Part shown: in pieces, positions 26,762 to 36,325 of the stretch | Layout of the letters: every line of letters starts with the position of its first letter | Position numbering within the stretch: position 1 is the stretch's first letter | Assembly: GCF_003955715.1 (NCBI RefSeq) | Contig: NZ_CP034463.1 | Coordinates: 5,208,001-5,272,000, forward strand | From: Streptomyces aquilus | GTDB lineage: Bacteria > Actinomycetota > Actinomycetes > Streptomycetales > Streptomycetaceae | Direction: 5' to 3' | Length of the DNA: 64,000 bases | Made by a program: the position numbers and the translations under genes | Notes under the pieces: generated by a model | What the model saw: only the letters and a program-made list of their open reading frames with translations | Told to the model about the DNA's origin: nothing | Database searches by the model: none

Positions 26762-28264
26762 TCAGTCACGCTTGCAGATGCGGTCCAGGAGGTTGGCGGT
26801 GGCGCGCTGGACGCGGGGGTCCACATGGCCCGGGCGGTCCAGGGACGGGGACCAGGCGAACGTCCCCGACGCGAAGACCAGGGCGCCCGAGGGGGCACGG
26901 TAGAGGGACGTCTCCTGGTGGCGGAGGGCGCCCTCGGTGTCGGTGTACGGGGAGTGTGCGAGCAGGATGCGGTCGTCGTGGGCGGGCAGCGGGGTGCGCG
27001 GGAAGTAGCGGTCGGCCTCACCGGCGACCAGGCCCTCGATGGCGTCGCCCTCATGGGCGCCGGTCGCCTCCCACAGCCAGTGGTCGGCGTTGCGCACGAT
27101 CAGCGGATGGGGCTCGGGGACCTGGCCCGCGTACTGGATGCCGATCAGCTCCTGCTCGGGGCGGTCGATCTCGCGCCACAGCACCGGGCGGCCGGGGCCC
27201 CGGCGCTTGCGGCAGGTCAGGAGGCGGTCGGGGACGCCGGACGGGGACGGGCCCAACTCCACCTGCCAGTACATGGTGTTGGCGGAGAGGAAGACGAGGG
27301 AGGTGCCGTGGTCGCGGGCGCGCTCCACGGTGCGGCGCATGTTCGCCGACCAGTACTCGTCGTGGCCCGGGAAGACCAGACCGCGGTACCGGGTGGGGTC
27401 GACGCGGCCGGAGTTCAGATCGCGGGCGTCGGCGTAGGCGAGGTCGTAGCCGTAGCGCTCGGCCCAGCGGATGAAGTCGTAGGCGTGGCCCACGTGCAGG
27501 GGCAGGCCCGCGCCCGCGTACGGGCGGTCGAAGGAGACCGTCGTCGCGGCGTCGGACTCGCCGAGGAGACGGCCGTCCTCGTCCCACGCGTGGTAGAGGC
27601 TCGCGCCGGTGTGGCCGTCCTCCGGGTAGAGGTTGTACGCCTGCCACGTCACGTCCGGCAGGAGCAGGAGCAGGTCGGCCGGCTGGTCGTGGCGGACCGT
27701 GAACGGGACGTGGGAGCGGTAGCCGTCGGCGGTGGTGAGGACGGCCACGTACGCGCCGATGCTCCAGTACGAGGGGATCTGGAGGCGCCAGCTCAGCCAC
27801 CAGTGATGGCAGGAGACCGTGCGGTCCGCGGTGAGGGGCGGGGGCTGGACGATGCCGGAGAGACGGGGGCTGGTGGTGATCTTCGCGGCGCCGTCGCCGC
27901 CGTAGTGGCCGATGCGGTAGACGTCGACGCTGAATTCCTGGGGCGGGTCGACCGTGATGTGGAAGTCGACGGCCTCGCCGGGGGCGACCGCGCCGGTGGA
28001 GGCGAAGCCCTTGATCTGGCGGCGCACGTCGTCGGCCGCGCGGGGGCCGCCGGAGGAGGAGCGGGGGGTGGGGATACGGGCGCCGGTGGCGCCGGCCGGG
28101 GGTGGTGGCGGGGTGCCGTCCACATACCAGGGGACGACCTGGCCCGTGTCGTCGAAGTAGGTCTCGCTGCCCCGGAGCCAGGGGAGAGGGCCCTGGCCGA
28201 AGGGGTCCGTCACGGCGTGCGCCAGGGCTCCCGACTCCCAGCGGCGGATCGGCTCCGAAGCCAT
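26762..28264 (-). CDS. N,N-dimethylformamidase beta-subunit-like protein
   Basis: A 500-residue protein starting at ATG 28264 behind GGAGGGGAG on the minus strand. The sequence resembles the large-subunit C-terminal domain of N,N-dimethylformamidase: VDVYRIGHYGGDGA near the start, TWQAYNLYPEDGHTGASLY in the middle, then VFPGHDEYWSANMR and NTMYWQVEL. The N-terminal RWESGALAHAVTDPFGQGP is a conserved lead-in in Streptomyces copies. In the known enzyme this domain is glutaminase-like and binds iron. Hydrolysis of a small amide is plausible but unproven here. No signal peptide. Single gene. Confidence 0.8.
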   Translation of the reverse strand: MASEPIRRWESGALAHAVTDPFGQGPLPWLRGSETYFDDTGQVVPWYVDGTPPPPPAGATGARIPTPRSSSGGPRAADDVRRQIKGFASTGAVAPGEAVDFHITVDPPQEFSVDVYRIGHYGGDGAAKITTSPRLSGIVQPPPLTADRTVSCHHWWLSWRLQIPSYWSIGAYVAVLTTADGYRSHVPFTVRHDQPADLLLLLPDVTWQAYNLYPEDGHTGASLYHAWDEDGRLLGESDAATTVSFDRPYAGAGLPLHVGHAYDFIRWAERYGYDLAYADARDLNSGRVDPTRYRGLVFPGHDEYWSANMRRTVERARDHGTSLVFLSANTMYWQVELGPSPSGVPDRLLTCRKRRGPGRPVLWREIDRPEQELIGIQYAGQVPEPHPLIVRNADHWLWEATGAHEGDAIEGLVAGEADRYFPRTPLPAHDDRILLAHSPYTDTEGALRHQETSLYRAPSGALVFASGTFAWSPSLDRPGHVDPRVQRATANLLDRICKRD

Positions 28265-28426
28265 GGCTGCTCCCCTCCCTCGTACCCCCGTGTGGTCGGC
28301 GTGTCTTATGTCGCAAGCCCTTGCCATGTGCGCGATCGGTCCCAGCACATCACATAACGCGCGCAGGCTGTCACTATTCGTTGCGAATTCGCCGAAAGTG
28401 GAATCAGGTGTTCCGACACGGCTGCC

Positions 28427-30184
28427 TCAGACCAGGCGGAGCGGCTTCTCCGGGCGTATGCCTGCCTGGGTCAGCCAGTGGCGCAGGGGGACGGGGTCGC
28501 CGTCCTCGATGAGGCTGAGGACGCCCGGAGCGAGGTCCGGGGTCCGCTCTCCGTTGATGAGGAGGGTCGGGCCGTCCAGCCAGTCCAGGCCGGGGGTGGC
28601 GCCGGCGGTGTCCATCGCGGCGCAGCAGACCATCGCCGTGACGTGGTCGGTGAGGAGTTCGCGGGCGGTGCGAGGGGGTTGGAGCGGGAAGAGGGGGAGG
28701 GTGGCGTCGTCCCAGGGCAGGGGTGGGGGCTGGGTGTCGGGAGCCTTTGCCTCGGGGGCCGTGGACTCCTCGCGGGCGAGCTCGGTGGTGAGGGCTGCGG
28801 CGAGGGTGTGGGTGCGTTCGCTGCCGGGTTCGGACTCGCCGTCGGCTTCGGCATCGACATCGACATCGGCGGGGGCGGGGGCCGGGGCGGCTGCGGTGTT
28901 CGGCGGAGTGGCCAAGTAGTCCAGGACCCTCGACAAGGTGGGGCCCGCTGTGGCCGGGGTGGTGGGGTCCGGGGTGTGGTGGATGCCCTGGGCGTCCAGG
29001 ACTCGGTGGAGGCGGGCCGCGTCCAGGCGCCACTTTCGGTCCACGACCTCTTCCGGGTACTCCTGCCAGGTGACCGGGGCCCAGTCCGGGCCCGGTTCGG
29101 CGGGGCCGCCGTGGAAGAGGCGGGCGGCGAGGAGAGAGGCCGCCTCGTCGATCGCGCCGGGTTCCTCCAGGAGGTCGCAGGCCGGGCGCTCGCCCAGGCG
29201 GGAGGCGAAGCCCTCGGCCAGTCGGTCGCGGCGGGACAGCTCCGTGAGGGCGGCCACCACGCCGGCGTCCAGTCGGGAGGGCCAGCGGCCCATGCGCCAG
29301 GCGGGCAGCGCGACGCGGGTCAGGAGCCGGTCCCAGCCCGCGTACGCCAGGCCCACCTGTTCCTGCGCGACGATCCGCAGTCCGTAGTCCACCGCCTGTG
29401 CGCGCTCGGCGGCCGCGGCGGCCACCCCGCGCTCCATCAGCGCCGCGTGCTCCCGGCAGCTGCGCAGCAGCAGCCGCGCCACCCAGCCGACGGCCGCGCA
29501 CACCCCGCGGGTCAGCGGGCAGCGGCCGGACGTCGAGGAGACGGCCACCGCGGCGTCCAGACCGCGCACGAAACGGCGGGCCGCGGCTATGTCCGGGTGG
29601 GCCGAGGGGCCCGTACCGGCGACGACCGGGGCGAGGACGGCGCGGAGCTCGCCCACGCGCATCCACCACAGGAACGGGGAGCCGATGACGAGGACGGGGG
29701 CCGCTGTCGTACGGCGGTGCGCGCCGGGGGCGCCGGTGAGCTCGTCACGGTCGGTCCGCGGGGGCGGCCCGTGGGCCGGGTGGGTGCGGTCCTCCAGCCA
29801 GCTGTCGCAGTCCGGGGTGAGCGCTATCGCGGAGGGGGCGGGGACGTCGAGGCGGTCGGCCAGGTCGCGGACCATGCGGTACAGGTCCGGGGCGGACTCC
29901 TCGGCGATCGGGACCGTCGGGCTCACCGCGGGGCGGGCGCGCGCCACGACCAGGGCGATGCCGGCGGCCGCGAGCAGGACGAGGGCGGCGAGCGGGGCGA
30001 CGGTCCAGCGGGCGGCATGCCAGCCGGGGCCCACCAGATGGCCGGTGGTGTCGCCCGCGTACAGCACCACGGCGACCGCGGCGGGCAGCAGTGCGACGGC
30101 CAGCGCGCGGCTGCGGATGCGCAGCACGGCGAGAGCCCGGGAACGAGCGGCCTGTGCTCCTGCCTCCACACCCATACCGGTCAC
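28427..30184 (-). CDS. M48-peptidase-like membrane protein without the zinc motif
   Basis: A 585-residue protein; GTG 30184 follows GGAGGGGG at about 12 nt, and ATG three codons later is an alternative. Residues 27-43 and 60-82 are membrane helices. The segment around 100-200 follows the plan of M48 peptidases (DLYRMVRDLADRLDVPAPSAI, then VLVIGSP...GELRAVLAPVVAG). The expected HExxH is replaced by PVVAG at residues 186-190, so it should not be an active zinc protease. The C-terminus (about 400-585) is Pro/Thr rich and acidic in the middle, then ends in a folded-looking tail. A regulatory or scaffold role is inference. Confidence 0.75.
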   Translation of the reverse strand: MTGMGVEAGAQAARSRALAVLRIRSRALAVALLPAAVAVVLYAGDTTGHLVGPGWHAARWTVAPLAALVLLAAAGIALVVARARPAVSPTVPIAEESAPDLYRMVRDLADRLDVPAPSAIALTPDCDSWLEDRTHPAHGPPPRTDRDELTGAPGAHRRTTAAPVLVIGSPFLWWMRVGELRAVLAPVVAGTGPSAHPDIAAARRFVRGLDAAVAVSSTSGRCPLTRGVCAAVGWVARLLLRSCREHAALMERGVAAAAAERAQAVDYGLRIVAQEQVGLAYAGWDRLLTRVALPAWRMGRWPSRLDAGVVAALTELSRRDRLAEGFASRLGERPACDLLEEPGAIDEAASLLAARLFHGGPAEPGPDWAPVTWQEYPEEVVDRKWRLDAARLHRVLDAQGIHHTPDPTTPATAGPTLSRVLDYLATPPNTAAAPAPAPADVDVDAEADGESEPGSERTHTLAAALTTELAREESTAPEAKAPDTQPPPLPWDDATLPLFPLQPPRTARELLTDHVTAMVCCAAMDTAGATPGLDWLDGPTLLINGERTPDLAPGVLSLIEDGDPVPLRHWLTQAGIRPEKPLRLV

Positions 30185-30512
30185 GACCGGAGTCGCCCCC
30201 TCCCTGCTGTCCGTGCGTTGCTCATTCCCCCACTGTGGCACCCGCCACCGACATCGCAATGCCGGTGGGCCAAGTGCCGGAACGCTTGCGCCGCACCCTA
30301 GTTGGGCCCTCGGTCCCCGTCAGCCGTTAAAGACACCGGTCACTCGATGGAATGGCTTTGGGGAAAGGTGGATGACGGACAGCGATGATCAGGCCTTGGA
30401 TCTTGACTTGGATTCAGTCATCTTCGAGGCGAGCGAAAGCCGCAGGCCCCGAATCCAGAGACGGATTCGGGGCCTGCTCGGTTCATCGGGTCCCGGGCCG
30501 GGCTGCGCCGGT
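30185..30512. other. Intergenic region between purD and the M48-like gene
   Basis: A 328-bp gap. It contains the purD terminator at 30442-30477 and the promoter region of the M48-like gene. A plus-strand frame starting at ATG 30371 behind AAAGGTGG encodes MTDSDDQALDLDLDS and runs on without a stop through purD antisense, so it is not accepted as a gene. Confidence 0.5.
30442..30477 (-). terminator. Terminator of purD
   Basis: A perfect 15-bp stem (30442-30456 with 30463-30477) with a 6-nt loop, 36 bp after the purD stop codon on the minus strand. Confidence 0.8.
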
Positions 30513-31766
30513 TCAGGCGCCGGACGCGGCCTTCGCGGCGATGTCCGTGCGGTGCTGGGAGCCGTCGAGGTGGATGCGGCCGACGGCGGTGTACGCGCGG
30601 TCGCGGGCCTCGTGGAGGTCCTTGCCGGTCGCGGTGACGGACAGGACGCGGCCGCCCGCGCTGACCACGGCGTCGCCGTCGTGCCGGGTGCCCGCGTGCA
30701 GGACGTAGGCGTGCGGGGCGTCCTCGGCGGCCACCGCGTCCAGGCCCGTGATCGGGTCGCCGGTGCGCGGGGTGCCGGGGTAGTTGTGCGAGGCGATGAC
30801 CACGGTGACCGCGGCGTCCTCGCTCCAGCGCAGCGGCGGCAGGTCGGCGAGGTCGCCCTTGGCGGCGGCCAGCAGCAGGCCGGCGAGGGGGGTCTTCAGA
30901 CGGGCCAGGACCACCTGGGTCTCGGGGTCGCCGAAGCGGGCGTTGAACTCGATGACGCGGACACCGCGCGAGGTGATCGCGAGACCGGCGTAGAGGAGCC
31001 CGGAGAAGGGGGTGCCGCGCCGGCGCATCTCGTCGACGGTCGGCTGGAGGACGGTGTCGAGGACCTCCTCGACCAGCTTCGGGTCCGCCCACGGCAGCGG
31101 GGAGTACGCGCCCATGCCGCCGGTGTTGGGACCCTCGTCGCCGTCCAGCGCGCGCTTGAAGTCCTGGGCGGGCTGGAGGGGGACGACGGTCTCGCCGTCG
31201 GTGACGGCGAAGAGGGAGACCTCGGGGCCGTCGAGGAACTCCTCGATGACGACGCGGTCGCAGGCGTTGGCGTGCGCCTTGGCGGCCGCCAGGTCCGGGG
31301 TGACGACGACGCCCTTGCCGGCGGCGAGGCCGTCGTCCTTGACCACGTACGGAGCGCCGAAGGCGTCGAGGGCCTCGTCGACCTCCTCGGGTGTCGTGCA
31401 GACGTAGGAGCGGGCGGTCGGCACTCCGGCGCCGGCCATCACGTCCTTGGCGAAGGCCTTGGAGCCCTCGAGCTGCGCGGCCTCCTTGGAGGGGCCGAAG
31501 ACCGGGATGCCCAGCTCGCGCACGGCGTCGGCGACACCGGCGACGAGCGGTGCCTCCGGGCCTACGACGACCAGCTCGGCGTCGAGCTCACCGGCCAGCG
31601 CGGCGACGGCCTTGCCGTCCAGGGCGTCGACCTGGTGCAGCTCGGCGACCTCGGCGATGCCGGCGTTGCCGGGGGCGCAGTACAGCGCGGTGACGTCGGG
31701 GTCGAGGGACAGGGAGCGGCACAGGGCGTGTTCGCGGGCGCCGCTGCCGATGACGAGGACCTTCAC
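30513..31766 (-). CDS. purD: Phosphoribosylamine-glycine ligase PurD
   Basis: A 417-residue ATP-grasp enzyme making glycinamide ribonucleotide, step 2 of purine synthesis. The start is [19 protein letters not shown], and motifs include [49 protein letters not shown] and [13 protein letters not shown]. It begins with a GTG or ATG codon 178 bp downstream of dnaX and ends before a terminator, so it is probably transcribed alone or with dnaX read-through. Confidence 0.97.
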   Translation of the reverse strand: MKVLVIGSGAREHALCRSLSLDPDVTALYCAPGNAGIAEVAELHQVDALDGKAVAALAGELDAELVVVGPEAPLVAGVADAVRELGIPVFGPSKEAAQLEGSKAFAKDVMAGAGVPTARSYVCTTPEEVDEALDAFGAPYVVKDDGLAAGKGVVVTPDLAAAKAHANACDRVVIEEFLDGPEVSLFAVTDGETVVPLQPAQDFKRALDGDEGPNTGGMGAYSPLPWADPKLVEEVLDTVLQPTVDEMRRRGTPFSGLLYAGLAITSRGVRVIEFNARFGDPETQVVLARLKTPLAGLLLAAAKGDLADLPPLRWSEDAAVTVVIASHNYPGTPRTGDPITGLDAVAAEDAPHAYVLHAGTRHDGDAVVSAGGRVLSVTATGKDLHEARDRAYTAVGRIHLDGSQHRTDIAAKAASGA

Positions 31767-31852
31767 GGGGTTCAGGGTAACCGGCGCAGAGGGTGCGGCT
31801 TTGTGCGGGTTGCCGAGGGGAGGGGCGTGAGGGGCCTGTACGTTCCTCTGAA

Positions 31853-31892
31853 TTCTTGCCCGGTCCCTTCTTGCCCGACCCCTTCTTGCCCG
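31853..31892. repeat. Short 15-bp tandem repeat between dnaX and purD
   Basis: TTCTTGCCCG occurs at 31853-31862, 31868-31877 and 31883-31892, exactly 15 bp apart, in the 178-bp gap upstream of purD. It may reflect slippage; no operator is recognised. Confidence 0.7.
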
Positions 31893-31944
31893 GCGTCGAG
31901 GTCGGCGGCCCTAGGTGCGTGCTGCCGACTTGCCGTTCGCGGCC

Positions 31945-34359
31945 CTACTCGTTCGTGAACTCCTCCACCACCGTCGCCCCCAGCTCCCGCACGATCAGTT
32001 CACGGCCGGAGAGGGCCGACTCGTTGAGGTCGGGGTCGTCGTCCTCCGGGATGTCGTCCTCGGGGGCGACCGGGGGCGGTTCCGGGGCGGAGGGCCGGGG
32101 TGCCGGGGTGGGGGATGCCGACGGAGGAGGTGTCGACGGGGTCGGGGCGGCGGGGGCCGCGGGGGTGGGCTGGGGGGACTGCGGGCGTTGCGCGGGGGCG
32201 GCCGGGGTGCCGTACGTGCTGGGGGCGCCGCCACCGCCGTAGCCGCCGTTGAAGTTCTGTGCGCCGCCGGTCGGCGCCGGTGCCGAGCCGCCCGACGCGT
32301 CGACGATCGCCTCGATCTTCCACTGGACGCCGAACTGTTCGCCCAGCGCCTGCTTCAGGACGTCCTCGCTGCCGCTGCTGACGAAGTTGTCACGGGCGCC
32401 GGCGTTGACGAAGCCGAGTTGGAGGGTGGTGCCGTCGAAGCCGGCCACCTGGGCGTTCTGACTGAGCAGGATCCAGGTGAAACGGCGGCGGTTCTTGACG
32501 GCCTCCAGGATGTTCGGCCAGAGCATGCGGGGGTCGAGGCCGCCGGCCGGGGGTGCGTAGGCCGCCGCGGCCGCGGGGGGTGCGGACTGCGGGGCGGGTG
32601 CCGGAGCGGCGGTGGGCTGGGGTGCCGCGGGGGCGCCGGCGCCGGGCGCGGCCGCGGGGGGCTGGCCGCCGCCGCCCGCCGGGGTGGCCGTGGGCCAGCC
32701 GCCGGGGCGCCGGCCGCCACCGGCGGGGGTGGCGGTGGGCCAGGCGCCGGGGGCGGACGTGCCGGTGGAGGCAGGGGCGGTGGGCTGGGCGGTGGGCGCG
32801 GAAGCGGCCGGGGGCTCTTGAGCCGGTGGCTGGACCGGCGGCGCCGATGGTGCGGAGGGGGCGGGCTGAGCTGCCGGGACGGGCTGACCCGGGTGGCCCG
32901 GGTGGCCCGGGTGGCCCGGCTGCCCATGTTGGCCCTGCTGCACGGGGTGCCCCTGCTGCACCGGCTGGCCCGCGGGCCCTCCCGCTCCGGCTCCCGTTCC
33001 CGCTGCTCCCGCTCCCACGGGCCCAGCGCCTACGCCTCCCCCACCGCCTCGTACCGCCGCTCGCGCCGCCGCCGCGCCGCCGCCGGGCGGGATCGGTGCG
33101 GCAGCCGCGGGGGCGGGGGCTTGGGCGTGGGCGTCGGGGCCGGGGACGTAGCCCATCGCGGGTGCGCCCAGGCCACCGGAGGCGTTGCCGCCGGAGAAGT
33201 TGACGCCTCGCTCCAGGCGGTCGAGGCGGGCCATCACGGACCGTTCGTCGCCGTAGGCGGCGGGCAGCAGTACGCGGGCGCAGATCAGCTCGAGTTGCAG
33301 CCGGGGAGACGTGGCGCCCCGCATCTCGGTGAGGCCCTCGTTGACGAGGTCGGCGGCGCGGCTGAGCTCCGCCGGTCCGAAGGTGCCTGCCTGGGCCTGC
33401 ATCCGTTCCAGGACGTCGGCGGGGGCGTCGATGAGCCCCGTCTCGGTGGCGTCCGGGACGGCGGCGAGGATCACGAGGTCACGGAGGCGCTCCAGCAGGT
33501 CCGCGACGAAGCGACGCGGGTCGTTGCCGCCCTCGATGACCCGGTCCACGACCTCGAAGGCGGCGGCGCCGTCACCGGTGGCGAAGGCCTCGACTACGGA
33601 GTCCAGGAGCGAGGCGTCCGTGTAGCCGAGGAGGGAGGTGGCCATGGCGTAGGTCACACCCTCCTCCCGGGCGCCGGCGAGGAGCTGGTCCATGACGGAC
33701 ATGGAGTCACGCACGGAACCCTGGCCGGCACGGACGACGAGCGGGAGCACGCCCTCCTCGACCGGGATGCCCTCCTTGCCGCACACCTCACCGAGGTACT
33801 CGCGCAGCGTCCCCGGCGGCACGAGCCGGAAGGGGTAGTGATGGGTCCGGGACCGGATCGTCCCGATGACCTTCTCGGGCTCGGTGGTGGCGAAGATGAA
33901 CTTGAGGTGCTCCGGGGGCTCCTCGACGACCTTCAGCAGCGCGTTGAAGCCCGCCGACGTGACCATGTGGGCCTCGTCGATGATGTAGATCTTGTACCGG
34001 CTGCCGGCGGGGCCGAAGAAGGCCTTCTCACGCAGGTCACGGGCGTCGTCCACACCACCGTGGGACGCGGCGTCGATCTCGATGACGTCGATGGAACCCG
34101 GGCCGTTCCTGGCCAGGTCCCGGCAGGACTGGCACTCGCCGCACGGGGTCGGCGTGGGACCTTGCTCACAGTTCAGACAGCGGGCCAGGATGCGCGCGCT
34201 CGTCGTCTTGCCGCAACCGCGCGGACCGCTGAACAGGTACGCGTGATTGACCCGGTTGTTCCGCAGCGCCTGCTGCAACGGGTCGGTGACATGCTCCTGC
34301 CCGATGACCTCGGCGAACGACTCCGGGCGATAGCGGCGGTACAGCGCGAGAGACGACAC
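31945..34359 (-). CDS. dnaX: DNA polymerase III gamma/tau subunit DnaX
   Basis: An 804-residue clamp-loader subunit. GTG 34359 opens SSLALYRRYRPESFAEVIGQEHV, the family N-terminus; TATAAC lies 11-16 nt before it and no clear ribosome site does, so the message could be nearly leaderless. The AAA+ part has Walker A GPRGCGKTTSARI, a zinc knuckle (CLNCEQ...CGECQSC) and DEAHM. Residues about 400-640 are a Pro/Gly/Ala linker with repeats (GHPGHPGHPGQP; two copies of WPTATPAGGG). The C-terminal tau-like domain (LDPRMLWPNILEAVKNRRR) follows. It loads the sliding clamp and links the replisome. Confidence 0.95.
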   Translation of the reverse strand: MSSLALYRRYRPESFAEVIGQEHVTDPLQQALRNNRVNHAYLFSGPRGCGKTTSARILARCLNCEQGPTPTPCGECQSCRDLARNGPGSIDVIEIDAASHGGVDDARDLREKAFFGPAGSRYKIYIIDEAHMVTSAGFNALLKVVEEPPEHLKFIFATTEPEKVIGTIRSRTHHYPFRLVPPGTLREYLGEVCGKEGIPVEEGVLPLVVRAGQGSVRDSMSVMDQLLAGAREEGVTYAMATSLLGYTDASLLDSVVEAFATGDGAAAFEVVDRVIEGGNDPRRFVADLLERLRDLVILAAVPDATETGLIDAPADVLERMQAQAGTFGPAELSRAADLVNEGLTEMRGATSPRLQLELICARVLLPAAYGDERSVMARLDRLERGVNFSGGNASGGLGAPAMGYVPGPDAHAQAPAPAAAAPIPPGGGAAAARAAVRGGGGGVGAGPVGAGAAGTGAGAGGPAGQPVQQGHPVQQGQHGQPGHPGHPGHPGQPVPAAQPAPSAPSAPPVQPPAQEPPAASAPTAQPTAPASTGTSAPGAWPTATPAGGGRRPGGWPTATPAGGGGQPPAAAPGAGAPAAPQPTAAPAPAPQSAPPAAAAAYAPPAGGLDPRMLWPNILEAVKNRRRFTWILLSQNAQVAGFDGTTLQLGFVNAGARDNFVSSGSEDVLKQALGEQFGVQWKIEAIVDASGGSAPAPTGGAQNFNGGYGGGGAPSTYGTPAAPAQRPQSPQPTPAAPAAPTPSTPPPSASPTPAPRPSAPEPPPVAPEDDIPEDDDPDLNESALSGRELIVRELGATVVEEFTNE

Positions 34360-34431
34360 GCATACGAGGTTATAGGCGCCCACTGACAACCCGGGCCCCG
34401 CGGAGGCTCCACCCGCCCCGGAAACGCAAGC

Positions 34432-34517
34432 GCCCCCCACGCACCCGCCAGAGCCGACCTACCCTTGCTGCCTTCCGGCCCTGGGGGAGTTCAGTCAGAT
34501 AGCGCCGCGTGAGGGGC
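34432..34517 (-). ncRNA. ffs: Signal recognition particle RNA (4.5S type)
   Basis: Read on the minus strand, the ends pair (GCCCCTCACGC with GCGTGGGGGGC), and the apical loop is the SRP domain IV consensus AGGGCCGGAAGGCAGCAAGGG, which binds Ffh. The size of about 86 nt fits the short scRNA of Streptomyces, which is known to lie upstream of dnaX. End positions are estimated from the terminal helix. Confidence 0.9.
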
Positions 34518-34593
34518 TGCCCAAACAGTACCCGATGGCCGGGGGTGGGAACGAGTTCGCGAGCACTCCTCAACGTCTTGTATTGTTTGCGGC

Positions 34594-34678
34594 GGAGGAT
34601 TCGCCTAGAGGCCTAGGGCGCACGCTTGGAAAGCGTGTTGGGGGCAACCCCTCACGAGTTCGAATCTCGTATCCTCCG
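34594..34678 (+). tRNA. tRNA-Ser (GGA)
   Basis: An 85-nt class II tRNA with acceptor GGAGGAT/ATCCTCC, anticodon GGA in CTTGGAAA, a long variable arm (TTGGGGGCAACCCCTC) and T-arm GAGTTCGAATCTC. It is divergent from the SRP RNA. Confidence 0.95.
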
Positions 34679-34685
34679 CCAGCCA

Positions 34686-34719
34686 AGAGGGCCGGACCAT
34701 GAAAGTGGTCCGGCCCTCT
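34686..34719 (+). terminator. Terminator of tRNA-Ser (GGA)
   Basis: A perfect 14-bp stem (34686-34699 with 34706-34719) with a 6-nt loop. Confidence 0.88.
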
Positions 34720-34834
34720 GGCGTTCAGCTGGCACGCGTACTCGTCCCGCGTCCACGGCGTGGTGCCCGCGTAGGACTCGGGGCCGGACCGTTAAAGCGG
34801 TCCGGCTCGCCGACGGCTGTGGGGCTCGGCCGGG

Positions 34835-36325
34835 TCAGGTCGCCGATGCCGGTGCCGGTGCTGATTCCTGTCCCTGTCCCTGAACCTGACCCTGTTCCTG
34901 TTCCTGTTCCTGACCCTGTCCCTGTTCTGGGCGGCGTTGGGTCGGCAGGGAGATGTCCTGGCGCTCCCAGGCCCTGGTGGTGCGGAGGTAGCCGTAGATG
35001 ACGGAACCCATCGCCAGCAGGATCAGCGGGCCGTACAGCCACGGAAGGCGGGCCAGTTCTGTCGGGAGGTAGCGGTACGACAGGAGGAGGGCCGTGAAGA
35101 TGATCGTGCCGTAGGTGACCAGGTGGGTCGCCGAGCGGTCCCAGCCGCGGGCCTGGGCGCGCAGGGCCGCCTCGATCGTGAGCGTGAAGACCACGCCGGC
35201 GACGAGGTCGGTGCCGTAGTGCCAGCCGAAGCCGAGGGTCGCCGCGAGGGTGGCGATCAGCCAGAACGTGCCCGCCCAGCGCAGCACGCGCGGGCCCCGG
35301 CGGGAGTGGATGAAGATCGCGGTGGCCCAGGCCGTGTGCAGGCTCGGCATGCAGTTGCGCGGGGTGAGCTCGTCGAACGGGATCGCGTGCGGGTCCGTGA
35401 GCGGGGGTGGTGTGTTCGGCCAGAAGTCGCCCACCGACCACTGCGCGGTGGCGGGCGTGTGGGTCCACAGGCCGACCGGCTGCCAGTGCTCGATGCCCGT
35501 GCCGTAGGCGAAGATCGGGCCGACCACCGGGAAGATCATGTAGATGCCCGGTCCGAGCAGGCCGATGACCAGGAACGTGCGCACCAGGTGGTGGCGCGGG
35601 AAGCGCCGCTCGGCCGCCACGTTGCGCAGCCCGTACAGGGAGACGACGACGGCGGCCACGGCGAGCTGGCCGTAGACCAGGTCGAGGACGTGGGCGCCGA
35701 GCGGGCCGGTGGCCTTGAGCATGCGGCCCGCCACCCAGGACGGGTCGCCCAGCGCGCGGTCGGCGACCGCGAGGTACGGGTCGAGGACCGTCGGGCGGGC
35801 CTTGGCGGTGATGAGCAGCCAGGTGTCGCCCGTCTTACGGCCGGCCACCAGGAGCAGCGCGAGGCCCACGCCCTTCAGCAGCAGGACGCGTTCGGCGCCG
35901 GTACGGCGGGTCAGCGCGATGACCCCGTAGCCCAGGACGACCCACAGCGCGCCGTTGCCGAACGGGTGGCCGCCGTGCAGGCCGGTGCCCGTCGCCCAGC
36001 GCACCAGCAGCAGAACGGCGTCGATACCGAGGGCGACACCGAGTGCGCGGAAGCGCTCCCGCCGGGTGAGCACCACCATCATCAGCGCCATGGCGCCGTA
36101 CAGCAGGAAGCCCGACTTGGGCGGCAGGATCACCTCCTTGACCTGGGTCGTCAGCGGTCCCGGCAGGCCGTAGTGGCGTGCCGTGAGCTCCATCGCGATG
36201 AGGAAACCGAGGGTCACCGCACCGGCCGCGGTCCACAGGATCGTCTGTGGACGGCGCCACGCGGCGGACGTGGTTCTTCGTCGTATTCGCGGGAGCGGGT
36301 GGTCCCGCGGCTCTCCAGGTATCAA
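34835..36325 (-). CDS. PAP2-family phosphatase/inositol-phosphotransferase-like membrane protein
   Basis: A 496-residue multi-helix membrane protein. It has the PAP2 superfamily signature in order: KARPTVLDPYLA, NCMPSLHTAWA and FGWHYGTDLVAGVVF, where PSLH and HxxxD supply the catalytic His residues. This form is typical of actinobacterial lipid phosphatase or phosphotransferase enzymes acting on prenyl or phosphatidyl substrates. About 11 helices are visible. The C-terminal 30 residues are a Gln/Glu/Gly run (EQGQGQEQEQEQGQVQ) then APAPASAT, encoded by a CCTGTT/CCTGAC hexamer repeat (34867-34925). Single gene. Confidence 0.85.
   Translation of the reverse strand: MIPGEPRDHPLPRIRRRTTSAAWRRPQTILWTAAGAVTLGFLIAMELTARHYGLPGPLTTQVKEVILPPKSGFLLYGAMALMMVVLTRRERFRALGVALGIDAVLLLVRWATGTGLHGGHPFGNGALWVVLGYGVIALTRRTGAERVLLLKGVGLALLLVAGRKTGDTWLLITAKARPTVLDPYLAVADRALGDPSWVAGRMLKATGPLGAHVLDLVYGQLAVAAVVVSLYGLRNVAAERRFPRHHLVRTFLVIGLLGPGIYMIFPVVGPIFAYGTGIEHWQPVGLWTHTPATAQWSVGDFWPNTPPPLTDPHAIPFDELTPRNCMPSLHTAWATAIFIHSRRGPRVLRWAGTFWLIATLAATLGFGWHYGTDLVAGVVFTLTIEAALRAQARGWDRSATHLVTYGTIIFTALLLSYRYLPTELARLPWLYGPLILLAMGSVIYGYLRTTRAWERQDISLPTQRRPEQGQGQEQEQEQGQVQGQGQESAPAPASAT
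34867..34925. repeat. Hexanucleotide repeat encoding a Gln/Glu tail
   Basis: About nine imperfect CCTGNN units on the plus strand, including three consecutive CCTGTT, encode alternating Gln, Glu and Gly in the 3' end of the PAP2 gene. Length should vary between strains by slippage without a frame change. Confidence 0.8.

Noticed and set aside
30371..30512. Open frame MTDSDDQALDLDLDS with a fair ribosome site
   Set aside because: It has no stop before running antisense through all of purD, and it covers the purD terminator. Codon pattern is that of purD's complement.
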